DNA from: Methanoculleus sp.
GTDB lineage: Archaea > Halobacteriota > Methanomicrobia > Methanomicrobiales > Methanoculleaceae
Assembly: GCF_020696975.1 (NCBI RefSeq)
Contig: NZ_JAJGBK010000019.1
Span: 1 to 64,000, forward strand
Direction of reading: 5' to 3'
DNA length: 64,000 bases
Under the pieces are notes generated by a model. That model saw only the letters and a program-made list of their open reading frames with translations, did not search any database and was not told where the DNA came from. A program made the translations under genes and the position numbers. Positions within the stretch are counted from its first letter, which is position 1, and each line of letters opens with the position of its first letter. Shown here one piece after another: positions 51,662 to 59,063 of this stretch.

Positions 51662-52387
51662 ATGGTTGCCCGGTCTCCTCCACGGGTGAGCGCCGCCGCG
51701 ATGCGGGAGGTCTACCGCCGCTACGCCGCCGGCCGCCCCGATCTCTCCGGGATCCTGCTCGCGGACCTCCTCCCCCACGACGTCTGCGGCGCCTGTGGCG
51801 AGCCCGGCCTCATCAAAGTCCTCTTCGTCGCGGAATCGCCGCCCTGGGCCGCTGGAAGGCGCGAGGTCGCCGGACCCGGCGACTGCAGGAGCCCCGATTA
51901 CCCATACTTCTGGAACGATCGCTACGCGGCCGGCCGACCCCGGGGCCCGCTCTCCGGCGGGCTCGCCGAGAACCTCTTTCTCCTTCTCGGGCTTGATGGA
52001 GAGTCGCGCCGGGAGAACCTCGAACGCTTCGTTGCGGAGGGGTTCTTCCTTGTCGATACGGTGCGGTGCGTCTTTCGGAAGAACCGAAAGGCGGCCATCC
52101 CGGCGGACCTCGTCCGGCTGAGCGCCAAGGAGACCCTGGGGCCCGAGATCGCCGCGCTCGCCCCGGAGTACGTCGTCGCCCTGGGGAGCACGGCGCTTGC
52201 CGGACTCCGTAATATCGAGCCCTACGCGACGGCGCTTGCCGGCGCCGGGAAGGTCACGGAGGTCGCGCGGGATCCGCCTGACGAGGAGACCCGCCTCCTC
52301 TGCCTGCCCTACCCGGGCTGGCGCAACCGGTGCCGCCTGGACCTGATCGAGTCGGGGTTCTCAGCCATCCGCGACCTCGTGGCCTGA
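51662..52387 (+). CDS. Uracil-DNA glycosylase superfamily-like protein
   Basis: This 241-residue protein resembles the UDG fold at three points: LIKVLFVAESPPW near residue 56 (where motif 1 is normally GEAPG), YVVALGSTALAGLRN near residue 175, and CLPYPGWRNRCR near residue 220 at the position of the C-terminal HPS motif. A CGACGEPG stretch precedes motif 1. The catalytic residues differ from characterised UDG families, so glycosylase activity is not shown. I start at the ATG at 51662, preceded by TATA-like GTATATC; an ATG at 51701 after GGGTGAG is also possible. Confidence 0.65.
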   Translation: MVARSPPRVSAAAMREVYRRYAAGRPDLSGILLADLLPHDVCGACGEPGLIKVLFVAESPPWAAGRREVAGPGDCRSPDYPYFWNDRYAAGRPRGPLSGGLAENLFLLLGLDGESRRENLERFVAEGFFLVDTVRCVFRKNRKAAIPADLVRLSAKETLGPEIAALAPEYVVALGSTALAGLRNIEPYATALAGAGKVTEVARDPPDEETRLLCLPYPGWRNRCRLDLIESGFSAIRDLVA

Positions 52388-52392
52388 CCGCC

Positions 52393-53082
52393 TCACCGGA
52401 GTTTCTTCCTCCCCTCCTCGTACATCCTCTCCTTCTGCCGGCGGAGTTCTGCGGCCGTCTTCTGCTCTTCGGGGCTCCCTGTATCCTCGATCTCGATCTT
52501 CCGCGCCGCTTCCATCAGGTCGCGGGAACTCAGGTAGCCGGACGGCTTCATCTTCTCCCGGTCCTCCCGGTACTCCTCCTCGATCTGGTGCCGGCGCTCC
52601 TCTGCGGCCGTGCCGACCCGCTGCCCCTCGGCGCCCACCGGGATCTCCCTGCCGCGGGCCTCGGCGACCTTCTTTAGCCGCACCTCAAGGACACCGTTCT
52701 TGAAGGTGGCGCGTGCCTCCTCCTCCCTGACGTCGGTGGGGAGGGAGACTGTCCGGGAGATCGCCCCGATCCTCCGCTCGCGCATGTGGTACCCGGCCTG
52801 CTCCTCCTCGCGTGCCTCCTCCCGCCGGGCGGAGATCCGGAGCGTGCGTGGGTCAAGGAGCCGGACGGTTATCCACTCCCTCTCGACGCCGGGAAGGTCG
52901 GCAACGACCACGACGTCGTCCTCGTGCTCGACGACGTCGATCATCGTCCCAGCCCCCGGGACGGGTGCCTGCTGCGCAGACCCCGATATGCGTTCCATCG
53001 TGTCCCGAAACTGCCGCTGCATATTCGCGAGCATATCCTCAAACTCTCCCCAGGGCCCGCGGGCCGTTCTTCGCCATGCCAT
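52393..53082 (-). CDS. Hsp20/alpha-crystallin family protein with long C-terminal extension
   Basis: This 229-residue small heat-shock protein has the alpha-crystallin domain at about residues 45-135: DVVEHEDDVVVVADLPGVER at the start and ATFKNGVLEVRLKKV at the end. It then continues with about 90 highly charged residues, a likely helix (RRHQIEEEYREDREKMKPSG then ELRRQKERMYEEGRKK). Ordinary archaeal Hsp20 proteins are near 150-170 residues, so the tail is unusual; it may be a coiled coil for assembly or a partner. It starts at the ATG at 53082 after GGAGAG and converges with the UDG-like gene. Confidence 0.88.
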   Translation of the reverse strand: MAWRRTARGPWGEFEDMLANMQRQFRDTMERISGSAQQAPVPGAGTMIDVVEHEDDVVVVADLPGVEREWITVRLLDPRTLRISARREEAREEEQAGYHMRERRIGAISRTVSLPTDVREEEARATFKNGVLEVRLKKVAEARGREIPVGAEGQRVGTAAEERRHQIEEEYREDREKMKPSGYLSSRDLMEAARKIEIEDTGSPEEQKTAAELRRQKERMYEEGRKKLR

Positions 53083-53293
53083 GGTTGATCTCTCCTGCTC
53101 GTTGGCGGTCTCTCTGGTTGTGAACACTTCATATATACGTTGCTGTGCGGGGTGCCGGGAGGCCGGGATGGCGGTATGCCGCGAGGATGGATGGGCCTTT
53201 GGCCCCGGCGGGGGCTGTCAGGGCGGATCCGGGGGGTCCTTCCCCCAAATCCCCAAGGTAGATATAGGGGGAAGCTGCCAGTGGGCGGGTGCT

Positions 53294-54142
53294 ATGACCT
53301 CGCGGATTGTAGAGTCAATGACCCGGAGACCTTCGGTCGCGCTGCCGGCAGCCGGCGTTATGACCGTCATCCCTCTGGAGAACCTGAGGATTCACACCTA
53401 CGAGGCCCCGGAGACGGCGGTCTATGTCAACTCGCACATCATCGAGACGGAGAAGAGGCTGGTCGTCGTCGATACCCAGCTCCTCCGTCCCCACGCGGAG
53501 GAGTTCCGCCGGTATGCCGAGAGCCTGGATAAACCGATCGACCGCGTCATCATCACGCACAGCCACCCGGACCACTGGTTCGGCTGCGAGTACTTCCGGG
53601 ACGCCCCCATCCACGCCCTTGCCGAGGTCGCGGACGGGATCGTGGGGGGCGGGGAGGCGATGATCCAGGCCTACGCACCGATCTTCGGCGACGCGATCAC
53701 GGGGACGGTGACGGCGCCGGAGCATATCATCCGGCCCGGGACCGAGACGATCGACGGTGTGACGTTCGCCTATGAGAAGGCCGAGGGTGCGGAGGCCGGC
53801 GTCAACCTCGTCATCGAGTTCCCGGAGAGCCGCGTCCTCCTCGCCCAGGACCTCGTCTACAACCGCGTCCACGTCTTCCTGCAGCAGAAGGAGATGGGGC
53901 CCTGGCTCGCTCACCTCGGCCGCTACATGGAGAAGGAGTACGACTACGTCCTCCCGGGGCACGGGCTCCCGTCGAACAAGCAGGCGCTTGCAGATATGGT
54001 GGGGTACCTTGAGGCCGCTGGGTCTGCCCTTGCGGCGAGCAGCGACGTCCCGACCCTGAAACAGCACCTGGTCGGGCAGTACCCGTTCTACCGGGGGGAC
54101 TACATCCTGGATATCAGCGGGCGGTATCTCTACGGGGCGTGA
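53294..54142 (+). CDS. Metallo-beta-lactamase fold hydrolase
   Basis: This 282-residue protein has the zinc motif THSHPDHWFGCEYF (H-x-H-x-D-H), with a later aspartate in VLLAQDLVYN and a histidine in VLPGHGLPSN. The N-terminal strands IHTYEAPETAVYVNSHIIET are typical of the SoxH/glyoxalase II-like side of the family. The substrate is unknown. The start is uncertain: ATG at 53294 (taken here), 53318 or 53360, which would remove 22 weakly conserved residues; none has a strong ribosome-binding site. TAGATATAG near 53260 could be a TATA box. Confidence 0.85.
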   Translation: MTSRIVESMTRRPSVALPAAGVMTVIPLENLRIHTYEAPETAVYVNSHIIETEKRLVVVDTQLLRPHAEEFRRYAESLDKPIDRVIITHSHPDHWFGCEYFRDAPIHALAEVADGIVGGGEAMIQAYAPIFGDAITGTVTAPEHIIRPGTETIDGVTFAYEKAEGAEAGVNLVIEFPESRVLLAQDLVYNRVHVFLQQKEMGPWLAHLGRYMEKEYDYVLPGHGLPSNKQALADMVGYLEAAGSALAASSDVPTLKQHLVGQYPFYRGDYILDISGRYLYGA

Positions 54143-54186
54143 GCAGAGTCTCTGAATGCTTGCCTGTGAGGAGTCTGCAAGGGAGG

Positions 54187-54420
54187 ATGGTTATGCCGTC
54201 GCGCCAGGACCGGAGACGCTTCTCCGATATCGCACAAGCTGCCGGCCGTATGGCACAGGTCACCGCGGGGAGGACCTGCGAGGAGTATCGCACCGATCCT
54301 ATGCTGAGATCCCGCGTGGACCGGGAACTCACGATCCTCGGTGAAGCCCTGAACGAGCTCTTCGGGGGGGAGAAGGCTCCCCGTGCGCCCGATTCGCGGG
54401 TACGCAGGCGCGGCCGGTGA
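54187..54420 (+). pseudogene. HepT-like (DUF86) fragment
   Basis: The frame of about 77 codons holds the HepT N-terminal helices: RRFSDIAQAAGRMAQVTAGR, then LRSRVDRELTILGEALNELFG. It ends before the helix that should carry the R-X4-H-X-Y RNase motif and turns into a basic tail. No mntA-like gene is beside it. It is the third HepT relative in the window and the most decayed. Confidence 0.6.
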
Positions 54421-54498
54421 GGCCCACCGCCCTGCCGGCCATGGGTGCGTCGGTTGGCTCGGCCACAAAGCCGCTGCGAGTTCTTCTCTGCTCCGGCA

Positions 54499-55029
54499 TC
54501 AGGCTCCGGTTCCGGGCTTCTTCAGCACGTAGGCGATCGTCCCCTTCTCGAACCCCTCCCCGGCGTGGACGAACCCGTTCTTCGCGAGCACCCGGATGGA
54601 CCCGACGAGCTCGGGGTAGGTCGTCGCCATGACCCGCCGGACGCCGGGGAGGGAGAAGGCGGCGGCGACGATCTGGCGGACCGCCTCGGTCGCGTAGCCG
54701 CGGCACTGGAACTCCTCGAGGACCGAGTAGCCGATGAAGACCGTATCGGGGAACGGCGATGAGGCAAGCCCCCCGGTCCCGACGAGGACCCGTTCGCTTT
54801 CGGCGGGGTCGTCCCGCACCCAGTACCAGGTGACGAAGCAGGGATCGGTCTTCTCCGCCGTCATCCGGATGAACTCCGCGATGATCGCGTCGTCGAGCAG
54901 CGGCGGCGGCCAGGACCCCGGGACGGCGGCGTCAAGGAGGCGGGCGAGGGTTTGGCGGTCTGCCTCCAGAATCTCGGTCGTTGCCGCTACCAGGTCGAGG
55001 CGTTCGGTGCGGATGCGGCGGGGCATCAT
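54499..55029 (-). CDS. GNAT-family N-acetyltransferase, RimJ/RimL-like
   Basis: This 176-residue GNAT has the RimJ/RimL-type start RRIRTERLDLVAATTEI, VFIGYSVLEEFQCRGYATEAV with the acetyl-CoA pyrophosphate loop (Q/RxxGxA/G, here QCRGYATEA) near residue 105, and the C-terminal SIRVLAKNGFVHAGEGFEKG. It may acetylate a protein N terminus or an antibiotic-like small molecule; the sequence does not decide. It faces away from the XRE-ImmA gene across 395 bases. Confidence 0.92.
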   Translation of the reverse strand: MMPRRIRTERLDLVAATTEILEADRQTLARLLDAAVPGSWPPPLLDDAIIAEFIRMTAEKTDPCFVTWYWVRDDPAESERVLVGTGGLASSPFPDTVFIGYSVLEEFQCRGYATEAVRQIVAAAFSLPGVRRVMATTYPELVGSIRVLAKNGFVHAGEGFEKGTIAYVLKKPGTGA

Positions 55030-55424
55030 CGTGGTTACTCCTGGCGGGATGACTCTTATCCGTTCCGGATTGCGTTTTTTGGCGCGATCATAATCGTGGC
55101 GGACGGTTCTGTACCGCCGCTGTACACATCTTATTTGAGATGCAGTGAAAAAGGATTGTAATCAATCGGGCTCTGCCCTGCCGACGCGTTTAAACGACCC
55201 TTTCACGGTTTTCTGCAGGCATCCCTTTCCCGGCTTCAGATGCCTTTTTGGGGTGATCGCATGATGCGAACCGGTGCAGGCTTATTGAGCAGGGAGTGAC
55301 GGGCATTTCCCGCCCTCCCCGGCCGACAGACTCGTCCGGGAAGCTGGAACGATCACGGGTGCCCTGGAGTTTACAAAACTATAAAATATTTTGAGATCGT
55401 AAACTCGTGCAGTGGTGAGGTGAT
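55030..55424. other. 395-base divergent intergenic region
   Basis: No gene is seen. The left part probably holds the GNAT promoter. The right end contains an inverted repeat around a TATA box (55367-55406) and the ribosome-binding site GGTGAGGTGAT of the XRE-ImmA gene. The middle is ordinary, GC-poorer intergenic sequence. Confidence 0.6.
55367..55406 (+). promoter_or_regulatory. TATA box flanked by a perfect inverted repeat, likely autoregulatory operator
   Basis: GAGTTTAC (55367-55374) and GTAAACTC (55399-55406) are exact inverted copies, and the TATA element ACTATAAAATATTTT lies at their centre. The symmetry and position fit an operator for the HTH protein encoded 19 bases downstream, which would block TATA-binding protein. 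Confidence 0.7.
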
Positions 55425-56453
55425 ATGACCATCGGGGAGCGGATCAGATCCGCACGTATCGGCGCGGGTTTGAGCCAGCGGGACCTGGCCCGGGAGATGG
55501 GCCTGAGCGCCATGGCAATCTCGAAGTACGAGACCGGCGAGGTCGTCCCGAGATCCGGGATTATCATTCAATTGAGCGAGGTTCTTGGAGTGAACGTCGA
55601 CTACTTCTTTCGCTCCATATGGGTGAACCTCTCACAACCGCAGTACCGGTGCCGGAAACCACTGAAAAAGAAAGAGGAGGGCCAGATCCATGCAAAGGTC
55701 CGGGAATGGTTAGAGAGATATCTCGAGATCGAACTGATCCTGGGCGAGGAGAAGGCCCTCACGCTCCCTTCCCCGGCGAACTGCCGCATAACAACCCTGG
55801 ACGAGATCGAAGACGTGGCGCTGAGGGTTCGCGATGAGTGGGACCTGGGGCTGGACCCCATCGAGAGCGTCATGGACGTGCTGGAGCAGCACGGCGTTAA
55901 GGTCGGCGTCGTCGAAGCCACGGATAAGTTCGACGCCCTGACGTTCTACCACAACGATACCACACCGGTTATCGCCGTGAACAACGATATGCCCGGGGAC
56001 CGCCAGCGGTTCAACCTCGCCCACGAACTCGGCCACCTCCTGCTCCGGATCGAGGGAGACGTCGATGAGGAGAAAGCAGCCCATCGGTTTGCCGCTGCGT
56101 TCCTCGTGCCGAAGGAGATGGCGTTCAAAGAACTTGGGGAGCGACGTCGGAGCATATCCCCGCAGGAGTTCTACGTTCTCAAGCATAAGTGGGGCATGAG
56201 CATGAGTGCCTGGCTCCACCGGGCTGCCGATCTCGGGATCATATCGGAGAACACGTCAGAACGTCTCTGGACTCTCTTCAATCAGCATGGGTGGGGGCAG
56301 AATGAGCCTGGAGCCCGGTTACCGCCGGAACGTCCAACGCATATGAAGCTGCTTGTGCTCCGCGCCCTGAGCGAGAAAAAAATAAGTCAATCGCGAGCCC
56401 AGGAATTACTTGGGGGAGAACAGCCCGTCGATCAGTGTATAGAGTCATTTTAG
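55425..56453 (+). CDS. XRE-type HTH protein with ImmA/IrrE-like metallopeptidase domain
   Basis: This 342-residue protein joins an N-terminal helix-turn-helix (GERIRSARIGAGLSQRDLAR, residues 3-58) to an ImmA/IrrE-type zinc peptidase whose motif HELGH lies near residue 203 in RFNLAHELGHLLLRIEGDVD, followed by EEKAAHRFAAAFLVPKEM. In phages and toxin-antitoxin loci such proteins are repressors or antitoxins that can be cleaved or cleave a partner. A PIN-domain gene follows 9 bases later. The inverted repeat over its own promoter suggests autorepression. Confidence 0.92.
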   Translation: MTIGERIRSARIGAGLSQRDLAREMGLSAMAISKYETGEVVPRSGIIIQLSEVLGVNVDYFFRSIWVNLSQPQYRCRKPLKKKEEGQIHAKVREWLERYLEIELILGEEKALTLPSPANCRITTLDEIEDVALRVRDEWDLGLDPIESVMDVLEQHGVKVGVVEATDKFDALTFYHNDTTPVIAVNNDMPGDRQRFNLAHELGHLLLRIEGDVDEEKAAHRFAAAFLVPKEMAFKELGERRRSISPQEFYVLKHKWGMSMSAWLHRAADLGIISENTSERLWTLFNQHGWGQNEPGARLPPERPTHMKLLVLRALSEKKISQSRAQELLGGEQPVDQCIESF

Positions 56454-56462
56454 GCGGTAGGT

Positions 56463-56954
56463 GTGAAGAGTCTCCGGTGCTCGGTCGATGCAAACTGTAT
56501 ATTCGACCTGGATGCCGGCGGTATCCTCGATTGCCCCTCACGCCTTGGCTACACCTTCCTCATGGCGAACTTCATCGCCCATGAGATAAAGACAGTCTCC
56601 CAGGAGCGATTACGACGCTGCGGCCTGGAGATCGTCGACCTGGAACCCGGGCAGGTTTCGGAGATCTATGAACTCCTCCGGAGACATCGTGGTCTCTCCC
56701 ACAGAGACCTTTCCGCATTCGTCCTGGCACGGGATTCTCGTTCCGTGCTGGTGACCGGTGACGGCCGCTTACGCACGATGGCCGAAGAGAACGGCGTGGA
56801 GTGTCACGGAACACTCTGGATCCTGGATGCCCTTGTGGACGGTGGTATTCTCAAGGGGGCGCGTGCCGCAGACGCCGTAAGGTCGATGCAGGCAAACGGC
56901 CGGTGGCTCCCGAAGGCCGAGTGCGATACGCGAATAAGAGTGTGGGGGCCATAG
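56463..56954 (+). CDS. PIN-domain protein, probable toxin partner of the XRE-ImmA gene
   Basis: This 163-residue protein has the PIN-fold acidic residues: SVDANCIFDLDAGGIL near residue 7, the middle SHRDLSAFVLARDSRSVLV and TGDGRLRTMAEENGVEC with GD, and the closing TLWILDALVDGGI. PIN RNases are common toxins, and the preceding XRE-ImmA gene, 9 bases away, is a suitable antitoxin. The start is the GTG at 56463 (an adjacent GTG at 56461 is out of frame); GGTAGG lies upstream. The RNA target is unknown. Confidence 0.85.
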   Translation: MKSLRCSVDANCIFDLDAGGILDCPSRLGYTFLMANFIAHEIKTVSQERLRRCGLEIVDLEPGQVSEIYELLRRHRGLSHRDLSAFVLARDSRSVLVTGDGRLRTMAEENGVECHGTLWILDALVDGGILKGARAADAVRSMQANGRWLPKAECDTRIRVWGP

Positions 56955-57130
56955 GGGTCTTCACCCGCATGTTCACGTGACCGGGGAGAAGGAACCGGAC
57001 ACCGACCGCCATCGCCAAGGACCCCCGGGCGCCGGTCATCTCTCCTCCCCGGGAGATCGGGCTGGTGGAGAGAGTTGTGTGCAAAACGACTGCCGTCCAG
57101 GCAGACGACGGAGACGAACGACACAGAATG

Positions 57131-57140
57131 GATATATACC
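57131..57140 (+). promoter_or_regulatory. TATA box of the small membrane protein/lipoprotein operon
   Basis: GATATATACC lies about 110 bases before the small ORF at 57243 in otherwise GC-rich sequence. It is the clearest TATA element in the 288-base gap after the PIN gene. Confidence 0.5.
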
Positions 57141-57242
57141 CTTCTCCCCAATCGCTCATCAATGGGTTTTCTATTTCGCCGATCGATGCTTCAGGCAGGG
57201 ATCCTAAGGGATCGGACGGCCCGGAAGACCGGAGTTGATCCG

Positions 57243-57362
57243 ATGAAGTATCTTCACGTTATCCTCATCCTCCCGACGGCGCCCGGCCGCGCTCCGGGGT
57301 TCGGGGTGCTCGCGGCGATGTGCGGCATCGGGCTCCTCTTCCGTGGGGTGAGGCGGGAATGA
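57243..57362 (+). CDS. 39-residue ORF ending in a PGF-CTERM-like sorting signal
   Basis: The frame begins MKYLHVILILPTAPG and then runs into APGFGVLAAMCGIGLLFRGVRRE: a PGF tripeptide, a hydrophobic stretch and a basic end. This is the layout of the archaeal PGF-CTERM signal, recognised by an archaeosortase for cell-surface lipid anchoring. Normally this signal ends a long secreted protein. Here almost nothing lies between the N-terminal hydrophobic part and the signal. Its TGA overlaps the start of the next gene (ATGA), suggesting it is translated. It may be a deletion remnant or a minimal peptide. Confidence 0.5.
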   Translation: MKYLHVILILPTAPGRAPGFGVLAAMCGIGLLFRGVRRE

Positions 57363-57904
57363 AGCCCGGCCCGCTCATCGCCGCGAGCGCGATATTCTTC
57401 TTCCTCTGGGCGGTCATGCCGGTGACGCTCGCATCCCATGGCTCCATCGGTTCCGGGAGCGTCATATTCCTGCTCTCGCTCATCTCGTTCGCCGGGTCCG
57501 TCGAGTTCCTGCGGGCGATGCGGCAGGAGTCGCCCCGGTGGCGCCGGGGCATACCGTTCGTCGCCGTCTGCGCCGCTCTTGTCCTCTGGACGGGGATGAT
57601 GGAGTGGACCGTAACCGTTCCCGATCTCGCGAACCGCGCCCTGCTCTTCCTGCTCCCCCCGGCCGCGGCGCTGCTCCTCTCCTCCTTCCCGGACGGCTGC
57701 CGGGACGGGGTGCGGATGCCGCTTATCGTCGTCGCGGTACTCGGCATCGTCTCGCTCTTCCTGGCCTTTAATGCGTTCCTGAAGGTCATCCCCTCGCCTG
57801 TGCCCGCACCGGGCATCACGGAGTTTGTCGGACCTCTCTATGCCCTCCTCCTCATGCCGCTCGTCGGGCTGCTCCTTATCCTGGCGGGGGTGGCCTGCCG
57901 ATGA
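57359..57904 (+). CDS. Integral membrane protein, function unknown
   Basis: This 181-residue protein has about five hydrophobic segments (LIAASAIFFFLWAVMPVTLA, IFLLSLISFAGSVEF, ALLFLLPPAAALLLS, VVAVLGIVSLFLAF, ALLLMPLVGLLLILAGV). I do not recognise a family. Its start overlaps the preceding mini-ORF, and its stop overlaps the lipoprotein gene start (ATGA), so the three genes are translated together. Confidence 0.75.
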   Translation: MKPGPLIAASAIFFFLWAVMPVTLASHGSIGSGSVIFLLSLISFAGSVEFLRAMRQESPRWRRGIPFVAVCAALVLWTGMMEWTVTVPDLANRALLFLLPPAAALLLSSFPDGCRDGVRMPLIVVAVLGIVSLFLAFNAFLKVIPSPVPAPGITEFVGPLYALLLMPLVGLLLILAGVACR

Positions 57905-59004
57905 AGCCTGCGGCGCTCGCGCTCCTCCTCCTCGCCTGGACCGCCGGGTGCATCGGCACCGCCGCGGACCCGCCGCCGGCGGACGAGATCGCCGCCCGGT
58001 TCATCGCGGCAGAGGAGGAGGCGGAGGACTTCTCCGCCACCGTAAGGGTAGTGGCCGATTCGGAGAACGTCACCGCGAGGCTCCTCCAGAAAGCCCCCGG
58101 GAGTTACCGGCTCGAATACCTGAAACCCGCGGAGATCGCAGGGACCATCGTCGTCTCGAACGGCACGCGGAAGTGGCGTTACGACCCGGCGACCCGGACG
58201 GCGCTGACGGTCGCCGGACCGTATATGGCAGCCACCTTCTCCGAGCCGTCGTATCCCGGCTGGGCGGAGGAGGTCCGGGGGTATGGCGGGATGGTTGCGG
58301 AGTCGCTTGCGGAGCAGAACGCCTCGTACCGCGGCAGCGAGGTCATCGGCGGCCGCACCGCCCATATCCTGGAGGTTGCCGGGGAAGCGAAACTCTTTGA
58401 GGCCCCAACCCGGAACCGGAAGGGGGTATACCGCCTCAGGGCATGGATCAACGCCGGGACCTGGCTCCTCCTCGGCGTCGAGATGTACGGGGCGGAGGGG
58501 GACCTGATCCTCTCTGCCGGATACACCGATCCCTCGACCAACACCGGCCTCCCGGACGACATCTTCACCTTCGACCCGCCGGCAGGCGTCGAGGTCCGGC
58601 CGATGCCGACGACCGCGATCACGCCGCTCTTCCTATGGAGCATCGACGACGCCCGGCGTTACGGTGCGCAAGTGCCGTCCTCCCTCCCGGAGGGTTATGC
58701 CTTTAACGAAGGGGCGGTCCTCCCCGGCGCCTACACGGTGCTCCGGTTCACGGATGGCAGCGACGAACTCACGGTCACGGAACGGCTCTACGACCCGTAC
58801 CGGGAGAGCGACGCGCTCCCCGGCACCCCGGAACCGGTGACCCTTGCCGGGGCCCGGGAGGCTGAATACGTCATTACTGGCGGGAAGGATCAGGTTCGCT
58901 GGCACGCCGGGGAATACCTATACCTGATCACGGGAGAGATGCTTGGGCGGGACGAACTCGTGCGGGTGGCGGAATCGGTGGCGGTGCGGGTATCCGCGCC
59001 GTAG
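57901..59004 (+). CDS. LolA/DUF4367-like lipoprotein
   Basis: This 367-residue protein begins MKPAALALLLLAWTAGC with lipobox WTAGC. The mature part resembles archaeal proteins with a LolA/LppX-like open barrel: EEEAEDFSATVRVVADSENV, ARLLQKAPGSYRLEYLKPAE, NGTRKWRYDPATR, and later VFTFDPPAGVEV-type (DIFTFDPPAGVEV). The last 100 residues (YGAQVPSSLPEGYAFNEGAV onward) look like a DUF4367 domain. It probably acts outside the membrane on a lipid or hydrophobic molecule; that is family-level inference. Confidence 0.8.
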   Translation: MKPAALALLLLAWTAGCIGTAADPPPADEIAARFIAAEEEAEDFSATVRVVADSENVTARLLQKAPGSYRLEYLKPAEIAGTIVVSNGTRKWRYDPATRTALTVAGPYMAATFSEPSYPGWAEEVRGYGGMVAESLAEQNASYRGSEVIGGRTAHILEVAGEAKLFEAPTRNRKGVYRLRAWINAGTWLLLGVEMYGAEGDLILSAGYTDPSTNTGLPDDIFTFDPPAGVEVRPMPTTAITPLFLWSIDDARRYGAQVPSSLPEGYAFNEGAVLPGAYTVLRFTDGSDELTVTERLYDPYRESDALPGTPEPVTLAGAREAEYVITGGKDQVRWHAGEYLYLITGEMLGRDELVRVAESVAVRVSAP

Positions 59005-59063
59005 GGGACGGTGCCGGCTCCCCGGCAGGCACGCATTTATTCCCGCGGGTCTCATCCGATAGT

